Assembly: GCA_028695945.1 (NCBI GenBank)
Contig: JAQVIB010000051.1
Span: forward strand, 1-10,616
DNA: 10,616 nucleotides
Direction: 5' to 3'
Origin: Lachnospiraceae bacterium
GTDB taxonomy: Bacteria > Bacillota > Clostridia > Lachnospirales > Anaerotignaceae
Shown: piece by piece, positions 1 to 7,328 of the stretch
Position numbering within the stretch: position 1 is the first letter of the stretch
Layout of the letters: every line of letters starts with the position of its first letter
Notes under the pieces: model-generated
The model's input: only the letters and a program-made list of their open reading frames with translations
Told to the model about the DNA's origin: nothing
Databases searched by the model: none
Translations under genes and position numbers: made by a program

Positions 1-1451
1 CGGGTAACATTTACCTCATGTATTAGTACGGCATCTGCCATATACAATTCACGGTACTGTCCTTCCTTTTGAAATCTTTGCTCTATTTCCTTAAGCTTTG
101 TTATATTCTCAACAGTGCCAATTGCCCAAATAGGTTTTTTCCCCTCATCCAAAACCGCAGTAAGGGTAATTTTATACCAGTAGTTTACATCACCATTATG
201 GGCAAGCACAACGCAACTTGCCACATTTTGTCCACAGCGAATACTGTTAAACATATTAATATACACATTGGCATAGTCTCTATCCACTATGTTCTTCTCG
301 GTTATTTCTTTAGGTGTGCATTTTGCAATTGATGATATATTGTATTTCTTTACTATATCCTCTCCGTTATAAATAGTATCATTTTTTGGGTCATATTCAA
401 ACACCGCACATGATAAATGACCCATTGCTATTTTAAATTTTTCGTTGCTAATCTGCTGCTCTATCTGCACTTTTTTGGCACTGGTAATGTCTATAACAAC
501 GCAGTAATAATATGGTTTGTCGTTCTCATCCTTAACTATATTGCACCTGTCTGTTACCCAAATTATTTTGCCGTCCTTTCGTTCTAATCTGTATTCAAGG
601 TCTATAGTTTCTTCACCCTTATAGGTTTCAAGCTTTTTTTGAACTCTTTCAACATCCTCATGATAAACTGTATTTATAAACCGGTTGTCAAAGCGTGAAT
701 GGAGTTCCTCTCTGCTGTAACCTATCAAATCAATAAAACCCTGGCTTACGTATACAAATTCACACTTTTCATCGAAGGTACATTTTTGCACACCTCCAGG
801 TATGGCATCCGCAAGTGTTTTTATATCAAGGTTCGCATTTAAAATTAAATTTTGATAGCTATGCTGTTTTTTAATTACATAAATTCCTAAAATAAGCAAT
901 GCACCAATTATTTTTATAACCATAATTGTTGCCAAATAATTAACTTGTTGACTATGTCCAGCGACCACATTTTGAGGCAATATCTGTAAAATGTACCAAT
1001 TGTTTATACCAACAGGTGAATAATACCCAAGCCTTACACCACACTTATCACTATATCTTATAAATCCACTTTTACCATTGCTTACATCTTGTCTAAAACT
1101 CAAATAACTGTATCCTTCTTGAAAACTAGTGTTTTCTAAAGAAGCCCAAAGGTCATCATTATCGGATATTATAGGTTTTTCCTTAAAACTGTTTATTATT
1201 ATTTTGCCGTCCTGTTGAAAAACAACAAAATTTTCTTCTTTAACGATTTCACCTACATCATCAACGTTTTTAACAATAAATTTAGAAATATATTCAGTAC
1301 TTTCCTCCAGCTTTTCCTCACTATTTTCTCTTGAAATTTCCACAATGTCTTTTGCAAAACTCATAAATGAGGCAACCATAAAAATCACCGCAACAATGGA
1401 AACTAATGGAAGCGAAAAGATTTTACTATATTTTGTTTTCTTCGCCTTCAT
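1..1451 (-). CDS. Cache/multi-PAS membrane sensor protein, 3' end outside window
   Basis: Reading the minus strand from an ATG at 1451 gives 483 uninterrupted codons that run off the window edge, so the gene is partial only because of the window. A Shine-Dalgarno AAGGGG (1462-1467) sits about 10 nt upstream. Residues 11-32 form a membrane segment. Residues about 33-170 are an extracytoplasmic sensor ending in YYSPVGINNWYILQILP, which resembles the end of Cache domains. A second membrane segment covers about 172-193. Two PAS domains follow, at about 212-328 (with YRLERKDGKIIWVTDR, typical of the PAS/PAC junction) and about 335-455. A third PAS-like region begins near 465 (YRELYMADAVLIHEVNVT). 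Proteins built this way in Clostridia usually end in GGDEF, EAL or histidine kinase/receiver domains; the output lies outside the window, so its class cannot be stated. The neighbouring HPt gene makes a hybrid kinase plausible. Confidence 0.85.
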   Translation of the reverse strand, partial: MKAKKTKYSKIFSLPLVSIVAVIFMVASFMSFAKDIVEISRENSEEKLEESTEYISKFIVKNVDDVGEIVKEENFVVFQQDGKIIINSFKEKPIISDNDDLWASLENTSFQEGYSYLSFRQDVSNGKSGFIRYSDKCGVRLGYYSPVGINNWYILQILPQNVVAGHSQQVNYLATIMVIKIIGALLILGIYVIKKQHSYQNLILNANLDIKTLADAIPGGVQKCTFDEKCEFVYVSQGFIDLIGYSREELHSRFDNRFINTVYHEDVERVQKKLETYKGEETIDLEYRLERKDGKIIWVTDRCNIVKDENDKPYYYCVVIDITSAKKVQIEQQISNEKFKIAMGHLSCAVFEYDPKNDTIYNGEDIVKKYNISSIAKCTPKEITEKNIVDRDYANVYINMFNSIRCGQNVASCVVLAHNGDVNYWYKITLTAVLDEGKKPIWAIGTVENITKLKEIEQRFQKEGQYRELYMADAVLIHEVNVT

Positions 1452-1584
1452 CGTTTTTTATCCCCTTATATATTTTACTTGTTCTATTGTAAAAAACAGC
1501 CTCGTATATGCGTATATCCACAAATTAAAAAGCTGCCACATAATATACAGTAATTTTTTTCTCTTGTTTTTTTGACGCAGAAAT

Positions 1585-1613
1585 ATTATACTAAATTTAT
1601 ATATACATTTCAA
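1585..1613 (-). promoter_or_regulatory. Promoter of the PAS sensor gene
   Basis: On the minus strand TTGAAA (1608-1613) is followed after exactly 17 bp by TATAAT (1585-1590), a near-perfect vegetative promoter. It lies between the HPt terminator and the sensor start, giving a leader of roughly 125 nt in which I see no recognisable riboswitch. Confidence 0.75.
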
Positions 1614-1671
1614 ACTTTTTCCATGTATTATAACAGTTTCTACATTAAATTAGCCATGCTTTTCTACTCAT

Positions 1672-1705
1672 AAAAAAGCATAGACACAGAATATGTCTGT
1701 GCCTA
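1672..1705 (-). terminator. Intrinsic terminator of the HPt gene
   Basis: A 10-bp stem (1681-1690 paired with 1696-1705, one G-U pair, 5-nt loop) is followed on the minus strand by TGC and then TTTTTT (1677-1672). It starts 18 nt past the HPt stop codon. It separates the HPt transcript from the sensor gene, which has its own promoter further on. An alternative weak AT-rich hairpin (1656-1663 with 1674-1681) overlaps its T-tract. Confidence 0.75.
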
Positions 1706-1723
1706 CTTTGGTTCAAATTTATA

Positions 1724-2077
1724 TCAGTTCTCATTTTCTGCTTTAATTGCCTTACAAACATCTGCGTAAAGTAAGCAAATTCTTTTAAAAATTGCATCTG
1801 CATGGTTAAATTCTTTTGCCCTTAATATGTCCACAAGCTCATCACAGCTTCCGAAAAGCTCAGTTATGCTAAGATTACCTGTTACCCCTTTAAGTGTATG
1901 TACATATTCAAGCAGCTCTTCATAATTTTTTTCCTCTATTGCTTTTTTAGCAAGCTGCATATTTTCATCATCTGGAAATTTCTTTAAATACTTTTCATAC
2001 AAATCTGCTCTTCCTGAAAATCTTCTTATTCCTGAGTGACAATCAATTCCTGCGTTGTTTAAAATTTTTTCATTCAT
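1724..2077 (-). CDS. Stand-alone histidine phosphotransfer (HPt) domain protein
   Basis: This 117-residue soluble protein is a single HPt domain. The motif HTLKG at residues 60-64 carries the phospho-accepting His60, and the following GNLSITELFGSCDELVDILR fits the second and third helices of the four-helix bundle. HPt proteins shuttle phosphate between receiver domains, normally from a hybrid histidine kinase to a response regulator. The ATG at 2077 has GAAGGG (2084-2089) 6 nt upstream. The gene has its own promoter and terminator, so it is monocistronic. The large PAS sensor lies directly downstream on the same strand, which suggests a functional pairing, but the partner kinase and regulator cannot be confirmed here. 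Confidence 0.85.
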   Translation of the reverse strand: MNEKILNNAGIDCHSGIRRFSGRADLYEKYLKKFPDDENMQLAKKAIEEKNYEELLEYVHTLKGVTGNLSITELFGSCDELVDILRAKEFNHADAIFKRICLLYADVCKAIKAENEN

Positions 2078-2133
2078 AAGCGACCCTTCTTTCTAAAAAC
2101 AATATAAAATAATCCCGTTTTATTTATAGTAAA

Positions 2134-2162
2134 ATTTTACCATATAATACGAATAATCTCAA
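2134..2162 (-). promoter_or_regulatory. Promoter of the HPt gene with palindrome at -10
   Basis: Minus-strand TTGAGA (2157-2162) and TAAAAT (2134-2139) are separated by 17 bp, about 57 nt upstream of the HPt start. The -10 box is embedded in the 12-bp perfect palindrome GTAAAATTTTAC (2129-2140), which could be an operator or just AT-rich chance. Confidence 0.6.
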
Positions 2163-2308
2163 TGCTTATATTTATTTTGTGCCCATTAATTCAGCTTTTT
2201 TAAAATTAATATACAAAAACAAACATTTTGTTTTATACTAACTTTGTATACTTATATATTTTGTTGAACATTTAAAAATACATATATATTTACTTAATTA
2301 AATTCAAG
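2163..2308. other. AT-rich intergenic region between divergent genes
   Basis: The space between the HPt start (2077) and the EamA start (2386) is about 308 bp. It holds the two divergent promoters annotated separately. The stretch between them is very AT-rich with no convincing ORF, RNA gene or repeat. A second possible plus-strand promoter (TTGAAC near 2264, 17 bp, TATATT) is weak. Confidence 0.5.
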
Positions 2309-2337
2309 TTGCATTCTACTGCTCAAAGGTCTATCAT
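2309..2337 (+). promoter_or_regulatory. Putative promoter of the EamA transporter gene
   Basis: TTGCAT (2309-2314) is followed after 17 bp by TATCAT (2332-2337), about 50 nt upstream of the ATG at 2386. The -10 box forms half of a small inverted repeat, TATCA-TGTAT-TGATA (2332-2346). The boxes are not full consensus. Confidence 0.45.
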
Positions 2338-2385
2338 GTATTGATAATATACATAGGAACATCAACTAGGAAGGGAGTTATTAAA

Positions 2386-3336
2386 ATGGAAAGCAACACA
2401 CTTAAGGGACATTTGTTTGCAATTTTTACAGTTATAGTTTGGGGTACAACCTTTATTGCAACAAAGGTTCTGCTGGTGGACTTAACACCTATAGAGATTT
2501 TATTTATTCGTTTTGTTATGGGTTTTGCTGCATTAACTATTTTTTACCCAAAACGCCTTGGGTTTACAACAAAGGAACAAGAGCTACTTTTTATGAGTGC
2601 TGGGCTTTGTGGTGTAACTCTTTATTTTCTATTGGAAAACATTGCTCTTACATACTCGTTTGCATCAAATGTTGGCATAATAATTTCCATAGCACCATTT
2701 TTTACAGCCATAGTTTCCCATATTTTTTTGGATAGTGAAAAATTCAAGGTAAATTTCATTATAGGTTTTTTATTCGCCATTACTGGAATTATTGTAATTA
2801 GCCTTAACGGAAGTGCTGTACTGAAACTTAATCCTCTGGGCGACATTCTTACCGTACTTGCAGCCCTTGTTTGGGCTTTCTATTCCGTACTAACAAAAAA
2901 AATAAGTGCACTTAACTATAATACTATTTTAACCACAAGACGTGTATTTTTTTACGGCCTTGTATTTATGATTCCAGCACTTTTTGTTATGGATTTTTCA
3001 CCAAGTATACAACTTTTAACCAAACCAAAAGTACTTTTTAACCTAATGTATTTAGGCCTTGGGGCATCGGCACTTTGCTTCGTTATATGGAATAGTGCCA
3101 TACGAATTCTTGGGCCTACAAAAACCAGCGTTTATATTTATGCCACTCCTGTAGTTACAGTTATTACTTCTGCAATTGTACTACATGAGCACATAACACC
3201 AATTGCAATTATCGGAACAATTTTAACCCTTACAGGGCTTATAATAAGCGAGCTTAAAACTGGTGAACGAAAAGAAAATAAAGATGAACTTAGCACTGAC
3301 CCTAAGTTAATACCATCACAGGAAATCCGTTCTTGA
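2386..3336 (+). CDS. EamA/DMT-family transporter
   Basis: This 316-residue integral membrane protein has the ten-helix, two-EamA-repeat layout of the drug/metabolite transporter superfamily, repeats at about 8-140 and 150-290. Typical features are AIFTVIVWGTTFIATK at the first helix, the ENIALTYSFAS region, and LGPTKTSVYIYATPVVTV plus HEHITPIAIIGTILTLTGLI at the end of the second repeat. Such permeases export metabolites, amino acids or drugs; the substrate cannot be read from sequence. I chose the ATG at 2386 because GGAAGGGAG (2369-2376) sits 9 nt upstream; an in-frame TTG at 2341 would add 15 hydrophilic residues without a ribosome site. The charged C-terminal tail of about 25 residues is encoded partly in the overlap with the convergent MATE gene. 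No terminator follows its stop codon. Confidence 0.9.
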   Translation: MESNTLKGHLFAIFTVIVWGTTFIATKVLLVDLTPIEILFIRFVMGFAALTIFYPKRLGFTTKEQELLFMSAGLCGVTLYFLLENIALTYSFASNVGIIISIAPFFTAIVSHIFLDSEKFKVNFIIGFLFAITGIIVISLNGSAVLKLNPLGDILTVLAALVWAFYSVLTKKISALNYNTILTTRRVFFYGLVFMIPALFVMDFSPSIQLLTKPKVLFNLMYLGLGASALCFVIWNSAIRILGPTKTSVYIYATPVVTVITSAIVLHEHITPIAIIGTILTLTGLIISELKTGERKENKDELSTDPKLIPSQEIRS

Positions 3337-4710
3337 GGTATCATTAATTTCTAAACCCTTATTATTGTCTAAAACACCAAGGCACTTTTTTGACCACTTA
3401 CCTTTTTTATAGTAAAGGTAGGTGGAAATTCCTGCCGCAACCCATGTTATAGGGTACCCTAATGCTACTACATTAAATGAAAATACAACATGTGTGCCTA
3501 TAAATAAAAACGCCTGCCTAAGCACAACAAAACAACTTGTCATAATTACCATTGGTGCAATAGCCTCGCCAAAACCTCTCATTGCCCCAGCGTAAATTAA
3601 GCAAATTCCAAGGGTAAAGTATAGTGGCATAAAAGTTTTTATTAATAAATTACCATAGTACATAACACCTTGGTCTGGCGAAAAAATACGCAATACATAT
3701 TTACCCGCAAAAAATAATATTAGGCACATTGTAATGTTACTTACCATTGTAATAATTAATGCAACACGAACGCCCTCTTTTGCACGTTTTATTTTTCCTG
3801 CACCAAGGTTTTGTCCTGTAAATGTAATAACAGCAAGGGCAATACTTTGTATTGGCAATATCAAAAAATTATCAATTTTAAGATATGCGCCAAACCCAGC
3901 AATAGCCGCCGAGCCAAATTGATTTACATAGGACTGCACTATTACATTAGACACCGCGGTAATTAATTGCTGAAATCCACTTGGTAACCCTATAGCCATT
4001 ATTCTCTTAATCATATCTCCATTATAAATTAAATATTTTAACTCTACCTTATACCCTTCTTGTGTTTTAAAAAGCAACAGCATTACTAACACCGCAGACA
4101 TAACCTGTGCCACCAACGTAGCCCATGCAACCCCTGCTATTCCCATCTTAAACACCACTACAAATGAAACATCCAACACAATATTTACAATTGAAGAAAA
4201 ACAAAGGAAATATAATGGACGCTTAGAATCTCCCACTGCACGCAAAATAGCCGCCCCTATGTTATAAATCATAAGTGCCCCTATGGAAAAAAAGTAAATA
4301 CGCAAATATAGAACAGCATTATCAAAAACTTCATGCGGCGTTTTAATAATGCGAAGCATAACTGGAGAAAATCCAACGCCAAGTACTGTAAACAAAATAC
4401 CAAGCACAATTGTTGCTAACACAGATGCATGTACAGCGTCACGAAGCTTACGCTTGTCCCCTGCCCCGAAAAATTGGGCTATAACAACACTTGCTCCTGT
4501 TGAAACACCAACAAAAAAGCCAACCAGCATGTTTATTATAGGTGTTGATGCACCTACAGCCGCCAAAGCATCCTTTCCAACATAATTCCCTACCACAATA
4601 ACATCCACTGTATTATATAACTGCTGAAATATGTTTCCTAACAGCAGTGGTAATGTAAAAATCAATATTTGTTTAAATATGTTGCCCTCTGTCATGGATG
4701 TATTTTCCAA
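3316..4710 (-). CDS. MATE-family efflux transporter
   Basis: This 464-residue protein has the normal length and about twelve membrane helices of the multidrug and toxic compound extrusion family, with two MatE domains at roughly 15-175 and 235-400. The N-terminus MTEGNIFKQILIFTLPLLLG, followed by NIFQQLYNTVDVIVVGNYVG, is characteristic of the Bacillota branch. These are cation-coupled (Na+ or H+) antiporters for drugs or metabolites; the substrate here is unknown. The start is a TTG at 4710, chosen because GAGGG (4717-4721) is 6 nt upstream; the in-frame ATG at 4695 would lack that spacing. Its own promoter lies at 4756-4784. The gene ends inside the convergent EamA gene, overlapping it by 21 nt. 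Confidence 0.92.
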   Translation of the reverse strand: MENTSMTEGNIFKQILIFTLPLLLGNIFQQLYNTVDVIVVGNYVGKDALAAVGASTPIINMLVGFFVGVSTGASVVIAQFFGAGDKRKLRDAVHASVLATIVLGILFTVLGVGFSPVMLRIIKTPHEVFDNAVLYLRIYFFSIGALMIYNIGAAILRAVGDSKRPLYFLCFSSIVNIVLDVSFVVVFKMGIAGVAWATLVAQVMSAVLVMLLLFKTQEGYKVELKYLIYNGDMIKRIMAIGLPSGFQQLITAVSNVIVQSYVNQFGSAAIAGFGAYLKIDNFLILPIQSIALAVITFTGQNLGAGKIKRAKEGVRVALIITMVSNITMCLILFFAGKYVLRIFSPDQGVMYYGNLLIKTFMPLYFTLGICLIYAGAMRGFGEAIAPMVIMTSCFVVLRQAFLFIGTHVVFSFNVVALGYPITWVAAGISTYLYYKKGKWSKKCLGVLDNNKGLEINDTSRTDFL

Positions 4711-4716
4711 TTTGTA

Positions 4717-4722
4717 CCCTCT
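4717..4722 (-). promoter_or_regulatory. Ribosome binding site deciding the MATE TTG start
   Basis: AGAGGG on the minus strand, 6 nt before the TTG at 4710. It supports TTG rather than the internal ATG at 4695. Confidence 0.6.
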
Positions 4723-4755
4723 ATTCTAAAAATATACTCATTAATACATTTCTTG

Positions 4756-4784
4756 ATTATATTCCTTTGTACAAATTTTTACAA
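4756..4784 (-). promoter_or_regulatory. Promoter of the MATE gene
   Basis: Minus-strand TTGTAA (4779-4784), a 17-bp spacer and a consensus TATAAT (4756-4761), about 45 nt upstream of the TTG start. The spacer contains the perfect palindrome TTTGTACAAA (4766-4775), a possible repressor site; no regulator gene is adjacent. Confidence 0.7.
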
Positions 4785-4883
4785 CACCCATCATTTTAAA
4801 ATAAATTTTATTTTATGCAGACAAATTCTTCTACCCTTCGTATCTGTTTATGTAACCCAAAATAATCCCAAATAACACCCCTT

Positions 4884-4924
4884 CTTTAAAAAAAGCAGAT
4901 ACCTTCCCCAGATATCTGCTTTTT
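4884..4924 (-). terminator. Terminator of the thiamine/TraX operon
   Basis: A 12-bp perfect stem (4890-4901 with 4913-4924; core GCAGATA/TATCTGC) with an 11-nt loop is followed on the minus strand by further T residues. It begins about 20 nt past the TraX-family stop codon. It is A-flanked on both sides and could act in both directions. It insulates the operon from the downstream MATE promoter. Confidence 0.8.
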
Positions 4925-4944
4925 CCCTTTTAATTTTATCTGTT

Positions 4945-5577
4945 TCAAAAAATCTTTATTCCAACAAAGTGTATTGCAAGTAAATGTACTGGATAATAAA
5001 CATAAAAAAGGTATTTTGGCACTTTTATACTTATATTCGTTTTTAATAGTATAAATGGCAATGCAAAAATTGCAAACCCTTGAACATAATAAGGACTATA
5101 AAATGCTGCCACAGTGCTTAAAGCAATAAAAACTATAGAAGCCATCTTAACATCCTCATCCATATAGTAAAAGGCAATCATGCAACCTGTTCCATACCAT
5201 CCGTAGCCTTGGTTACACATAGGCCATGCAAATGCAACTAAGCCTGCCAAAGCCAAATATTCTTTTTTGTTTTGCCTTATAAGCCCAAGAACCACAATAC
5301 CAATAAATAAGTCGAACATAATATTTAATCCGTTTCCAACGGCTAATTTATAGATTGGCTGAGTTAAGCAAGCAAAAATAAATACCCTTAGGGCATATTT
5401 TGCAATACTTTTGGTATGCTTTACGCCAATAGCTATGTGGTATGCAAAAATAGGAAATGCAATTCGGCCAATAATACGAAACCAAAAAATATGAGGAAAT
5501 AACATCATGCCTATATGGTCAAAGGTCATTGACACTATGCCAATGACCTTTAAAATATCGTTTCTGTTATTGCTCAT
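4945..5577 (-). CDS. TraX-family polytopic membrane protein
   Basis: The 210-residue, strongly hydrophobic protein has about seven membrane helices and matches the TraX family as I recognise it: an N-terminal ILKVIGIVSMTFDHIG with an Asp-His pair, then FRIIGRIAFPIFAYHIAIG, and a C-terminal YYPVHLLAIHF. In F plasmid, TraX N-acetylates pilin; chromosomal homologues in Bacillota have no settled role. The ATG at 5577 lies inside the upstream binding-protein gene, an overlap of 11 nt; a TTG at 5586 is the alternative start. No terminator or promoter separates the two genes, so it should be co-transcribed with the thiamine genes under the TPP riboswitch, probably with translational coupling because I see only a weak ribosome site. 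No other conjugation gene is present. An acyl- or acetyltransferase activity here is inference. Confidence 0.75.
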   Translation of the reverse strand: MSNNRNDILKVIGIVSMTFDHIGMMLFPHIFWFRIIGRIAFPIFAYHIAIGVKHTKSIAKYALRVFIFACLTQPIYKLAVGNGLNIMFDLFIGIVVLGLIRQNKKEYLALAGLVAFAWPMCNQGYGWYGTGCMIAFYYMDEDVKMASIVFIALSTVAAFYSPYYVQGFAIFALPFILLKTNISIKVPKYLFYVYYPVHLLAIHFVGIKIF

Positions 5578-6583
5578 ATAAATCAACTACTATATCATCT
5601 GCACTAATAGTTTTGGTAATTACACCTGTATCGTGAAGCCACTTAATGTTCTCTTCCCATACTGCCTTGTCTTGGCTTAAAAATGCTGCACTTTCTGTTT
5701 CCATAATAGGTAACAGCATGTCTATGCTCTTTCTTTCAACATTTTTATTAAGTGGGAAGTTCTCTGCATTTTGGTTTGAAAGTAAAATTTCTATTGAGCC
5801 AGCAGGATCATTTTTCATATCTGCAAAACCCTTTGCTGAAGCACGAAGGAATTTTGCAAGCTTTTCGCTTTCGTCTTTAACCTGATTATCACCTGTTACA
5901 AAAACACATTCATAATAGTTTGGCATACCATAGTCGCTAGGGAAAAAGTAATTTACTTCAAAGCCTTCCTCCTCCATTTGTGGCACTTCGTGGTTAACAC
6001 AACTTCCAATAGTTGCATCAACATTGCCTGTTGTCATAGAACTCATAAGGTCAAAACCAACATCCATGTAATTTACATCCTCATTCTTTCCGCCTGCCTG
6101 CTCAACCAAAAACTTAATTACTGCCTCACTAAGTTCTGTGCCGGCATAACCTACGGTTTTTCCTATAAGGTCTTTTGGCTCTGTAATATTTTTGTCTTTA
6201 AGGGAAAGAATAATGTTTAATGGTTTTTGGCAAACCGTACCAATAGCTTTTACAGGTACATCTTGCTCTGCCTTTGCCATAATAAGGTCATGCATGTAGT
6301 AAATTCCAACATCAGCTTTGCCTGCCGCCGTAAGTGAAATTGCATCATTTGTGTTTGCAGGAAATTGAATGTTAACCTTCAAGCCCTCTTCTTCATAGTA
6401 TCCCTTTTCAATTGCGTTATAAATAAAAGAATGCAAAGCGTTTGGATACCAGTCCAAAACAACATTAAATTCCTCCAAGTTTTTCTCTGCTGTTTCTGAT
6501 GGGGCTGTTTCTGCCTTATTTGAGGCACAACCTGAAAATAACATAACTGCACTTAATCCTAAAGCCAATAATCTCTTTTTCAT
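5567..6583 (-). CDS. thiY: NMT1/THI5-like substrate-binding lipoprotein (ThiY-like)
   Basis: A 338-residue periplasmic-type binding protein. It begins with a lipoprotein signal: positive MKKR, a hydrophobic stretch and the lipobox LFSGC with Cys19 as the lipidation site. A low-complexity Ala/Glu linker follows. The mature part starts with FNVVLDWYPNALHSFIYNA and continues with GYYEEEGLKVNI and GKADVGIY, the signature of the NMT1/THI5-like family that binds thiamine pyrimidine precursors such as formylaminopyrimidine (ThiY of Bacillus). The placement after a TPP riboswitch, TenA, ATPase and permease genes supports that ligand over sulfonate or nitrate, which related proteins bind. The ATG at 6583 is one nucleotide after the permease stop. 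Exact ligand (HMP, amino-HMP or its formyl form) is not determinable from sequence. Confidence 0.87.
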   Translation of the reverse strand: MKKRLLALGLSAVMLFSGCASNKAETAPSETAEKNLEEFNVVLDWYPNALHSFIYNAIEKGYYEEEGLKVNIQFPANTNDAISLTAAGKADVGIYYMHDLIMAKAEQDVPVKAIGTVCQKPLNIILSLKDKNITEPKDLIGKTVGYAGTELSEAVIKFLVEQAGGKNEDVNYMDVGFDLMSSMTTGNVDATIGSCVNHEVPQMEEEGFEVNYFFPSDYGMPNYYECVFVTGDNQVKDESEKLAKFLRASAKGFADMKNDPAGSIEILLSNQNAENFPLNKNVERKSIDMLLPIMETESAAFLSQDKAVWEENIKWLHDTGVITKTISADDIVVDLYEQ

Positions 6584-6584
6584 T

Positions 6585-7328
6585 TTAAATTTCCTTTCTC
6601 CATTTAATTAATTTCTCCTCCAGGTAACCTATAATTGCCACCGACACCATGGCTATAGCACTAAGCAATACTATTGGTGCAAAAACGCCTGCACCATCTA
6701 GCTGTGCCATCATTCGCTTGCTGAAATACCCTAAACCGCTTTGTGCACCAAGCCACTCTGCAATTGCTGCACCAATTATGCTTAGTGGAATTGCCATTTT
6801 TATGGCTGAAAAAAAATACGGTAATGCGGTAGGTAATTTCAGTTTAAAAAATATATCCTTTTTCCCTGCACCATATGTAATTAACAGTTCTTCCATCTCT
6901 CTCTTTGTAGATTTTAAACCGTCATACACCGTTATGGTTATTGGGAAAAAAGTTATCAAAATAGTTACCAATACCTTGCTCCATATGCTGTAACCAAACC
7001 ATAAAACAAAAAGTGGTGCAATTGCCGTTGTTGGAATGGTTTGAGAAGCAATTATAATTGGATACAAGGCATTTTCAATTTTTGGACCTAAATCCATAAT
7101 CACTGCAAGCCCAATTCCTAGCACAATGGAAATAGCAAGACCAATTATTGTAACGCCCATTGTTGCAGGCATTTGTACAAGAAATAAATTTTCTCTTAGT
7201 TCCCATAACTTTGCCAAAATTTGTGTTGGCGAAGGCAGAATATAATGAGCGTTAATGCCCATTGCAATTACTTGCCACAGTACCAAAAGCAGGGTGGTAA
7301 GTATAATTGCAGGCAGATTTTTTCTCAT
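6585..7328 (-). CDS. thiX: ABC transporter permease (ThiX-like)
   Basis: A 247-residue membrane protein of the binding-protein-dependent permease family (BPD_transp_1), SsuC/TauC/ThiX branch, with about six helices. Visible are the N-terminal helix and YILPSPTQIL, IASQTIPTTAIAPLFVLWFG, and the EAA-type coupling loop from EELLITYGAGKKDIFFKLKLP, where the conserved Gly and LP contact the ATPase. The C-terminal AAIAEWLGAQSGLGYF is typical for the branch. The ATG overlaps the ATPase stop by 4 nt (ATGA, 7325-7328), and the binding-protein gene starts 1 nt after its stop. It forms the channel for the imported pyrimidine; the thiamine-precursor assignment comes from context. Confidence 0.87.
   Translation of the reverse strand: MRKNLPAIILTTLLLVLWQVIAMGINAHYILPSPTQILAKLWELRENLFLVQMPATMGVTIIGLAISIVLGIGLAVIMDLGPKIENALYPIIIASQTIPTTAIAPLFVLWFGYSIWSKVLVTILITFFPITITVYDGLKSTKREMEELLITYGAGKKDIFFKLKLPTALPYFFSAIKMAIPLSIIGAAIAEWLGAQSGLGYFSKRMMAQLDGAGVFAPIVLLSAIAMVSVAIIGYLEEKLIKWRKEI

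Noticed and set aside
69..332. Plus-strand open frame over the PAS sensor gene
   Set aside because: It is antisense to a continuous minus-strand coding frame with clear PAS domains.
1345..1575. Plus-strand open frame of 76 codons at the sensor gene start
   Set aside because: It is antisense to the sensor N-terminus and runs through that gene's promoter; no ribosome site.
1656..1681. AT-rich hairpin ATGCTTTT/AAAAGCAT as a separate terminator
   Set aside because: It is weak and overlaps the T-tract of the better GC-containing terminator at 1672-1705.
2341..2385. In-frame TTG start extending the EamA protein by 15 residues
   Set aside because: No Shine-Dalgarno precedes it, while the ATG at 2386 has a strong one, and the added residues are hydrophilic and unlike the family.
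4945..5577. TraX-family gene as a sign of a conjugative element
   Set aside because: No other transfer, relaxase or integrase gene is present and the gene sits inside a thiamine operon; chromosomal TraX-like genes occur in Bacillota.
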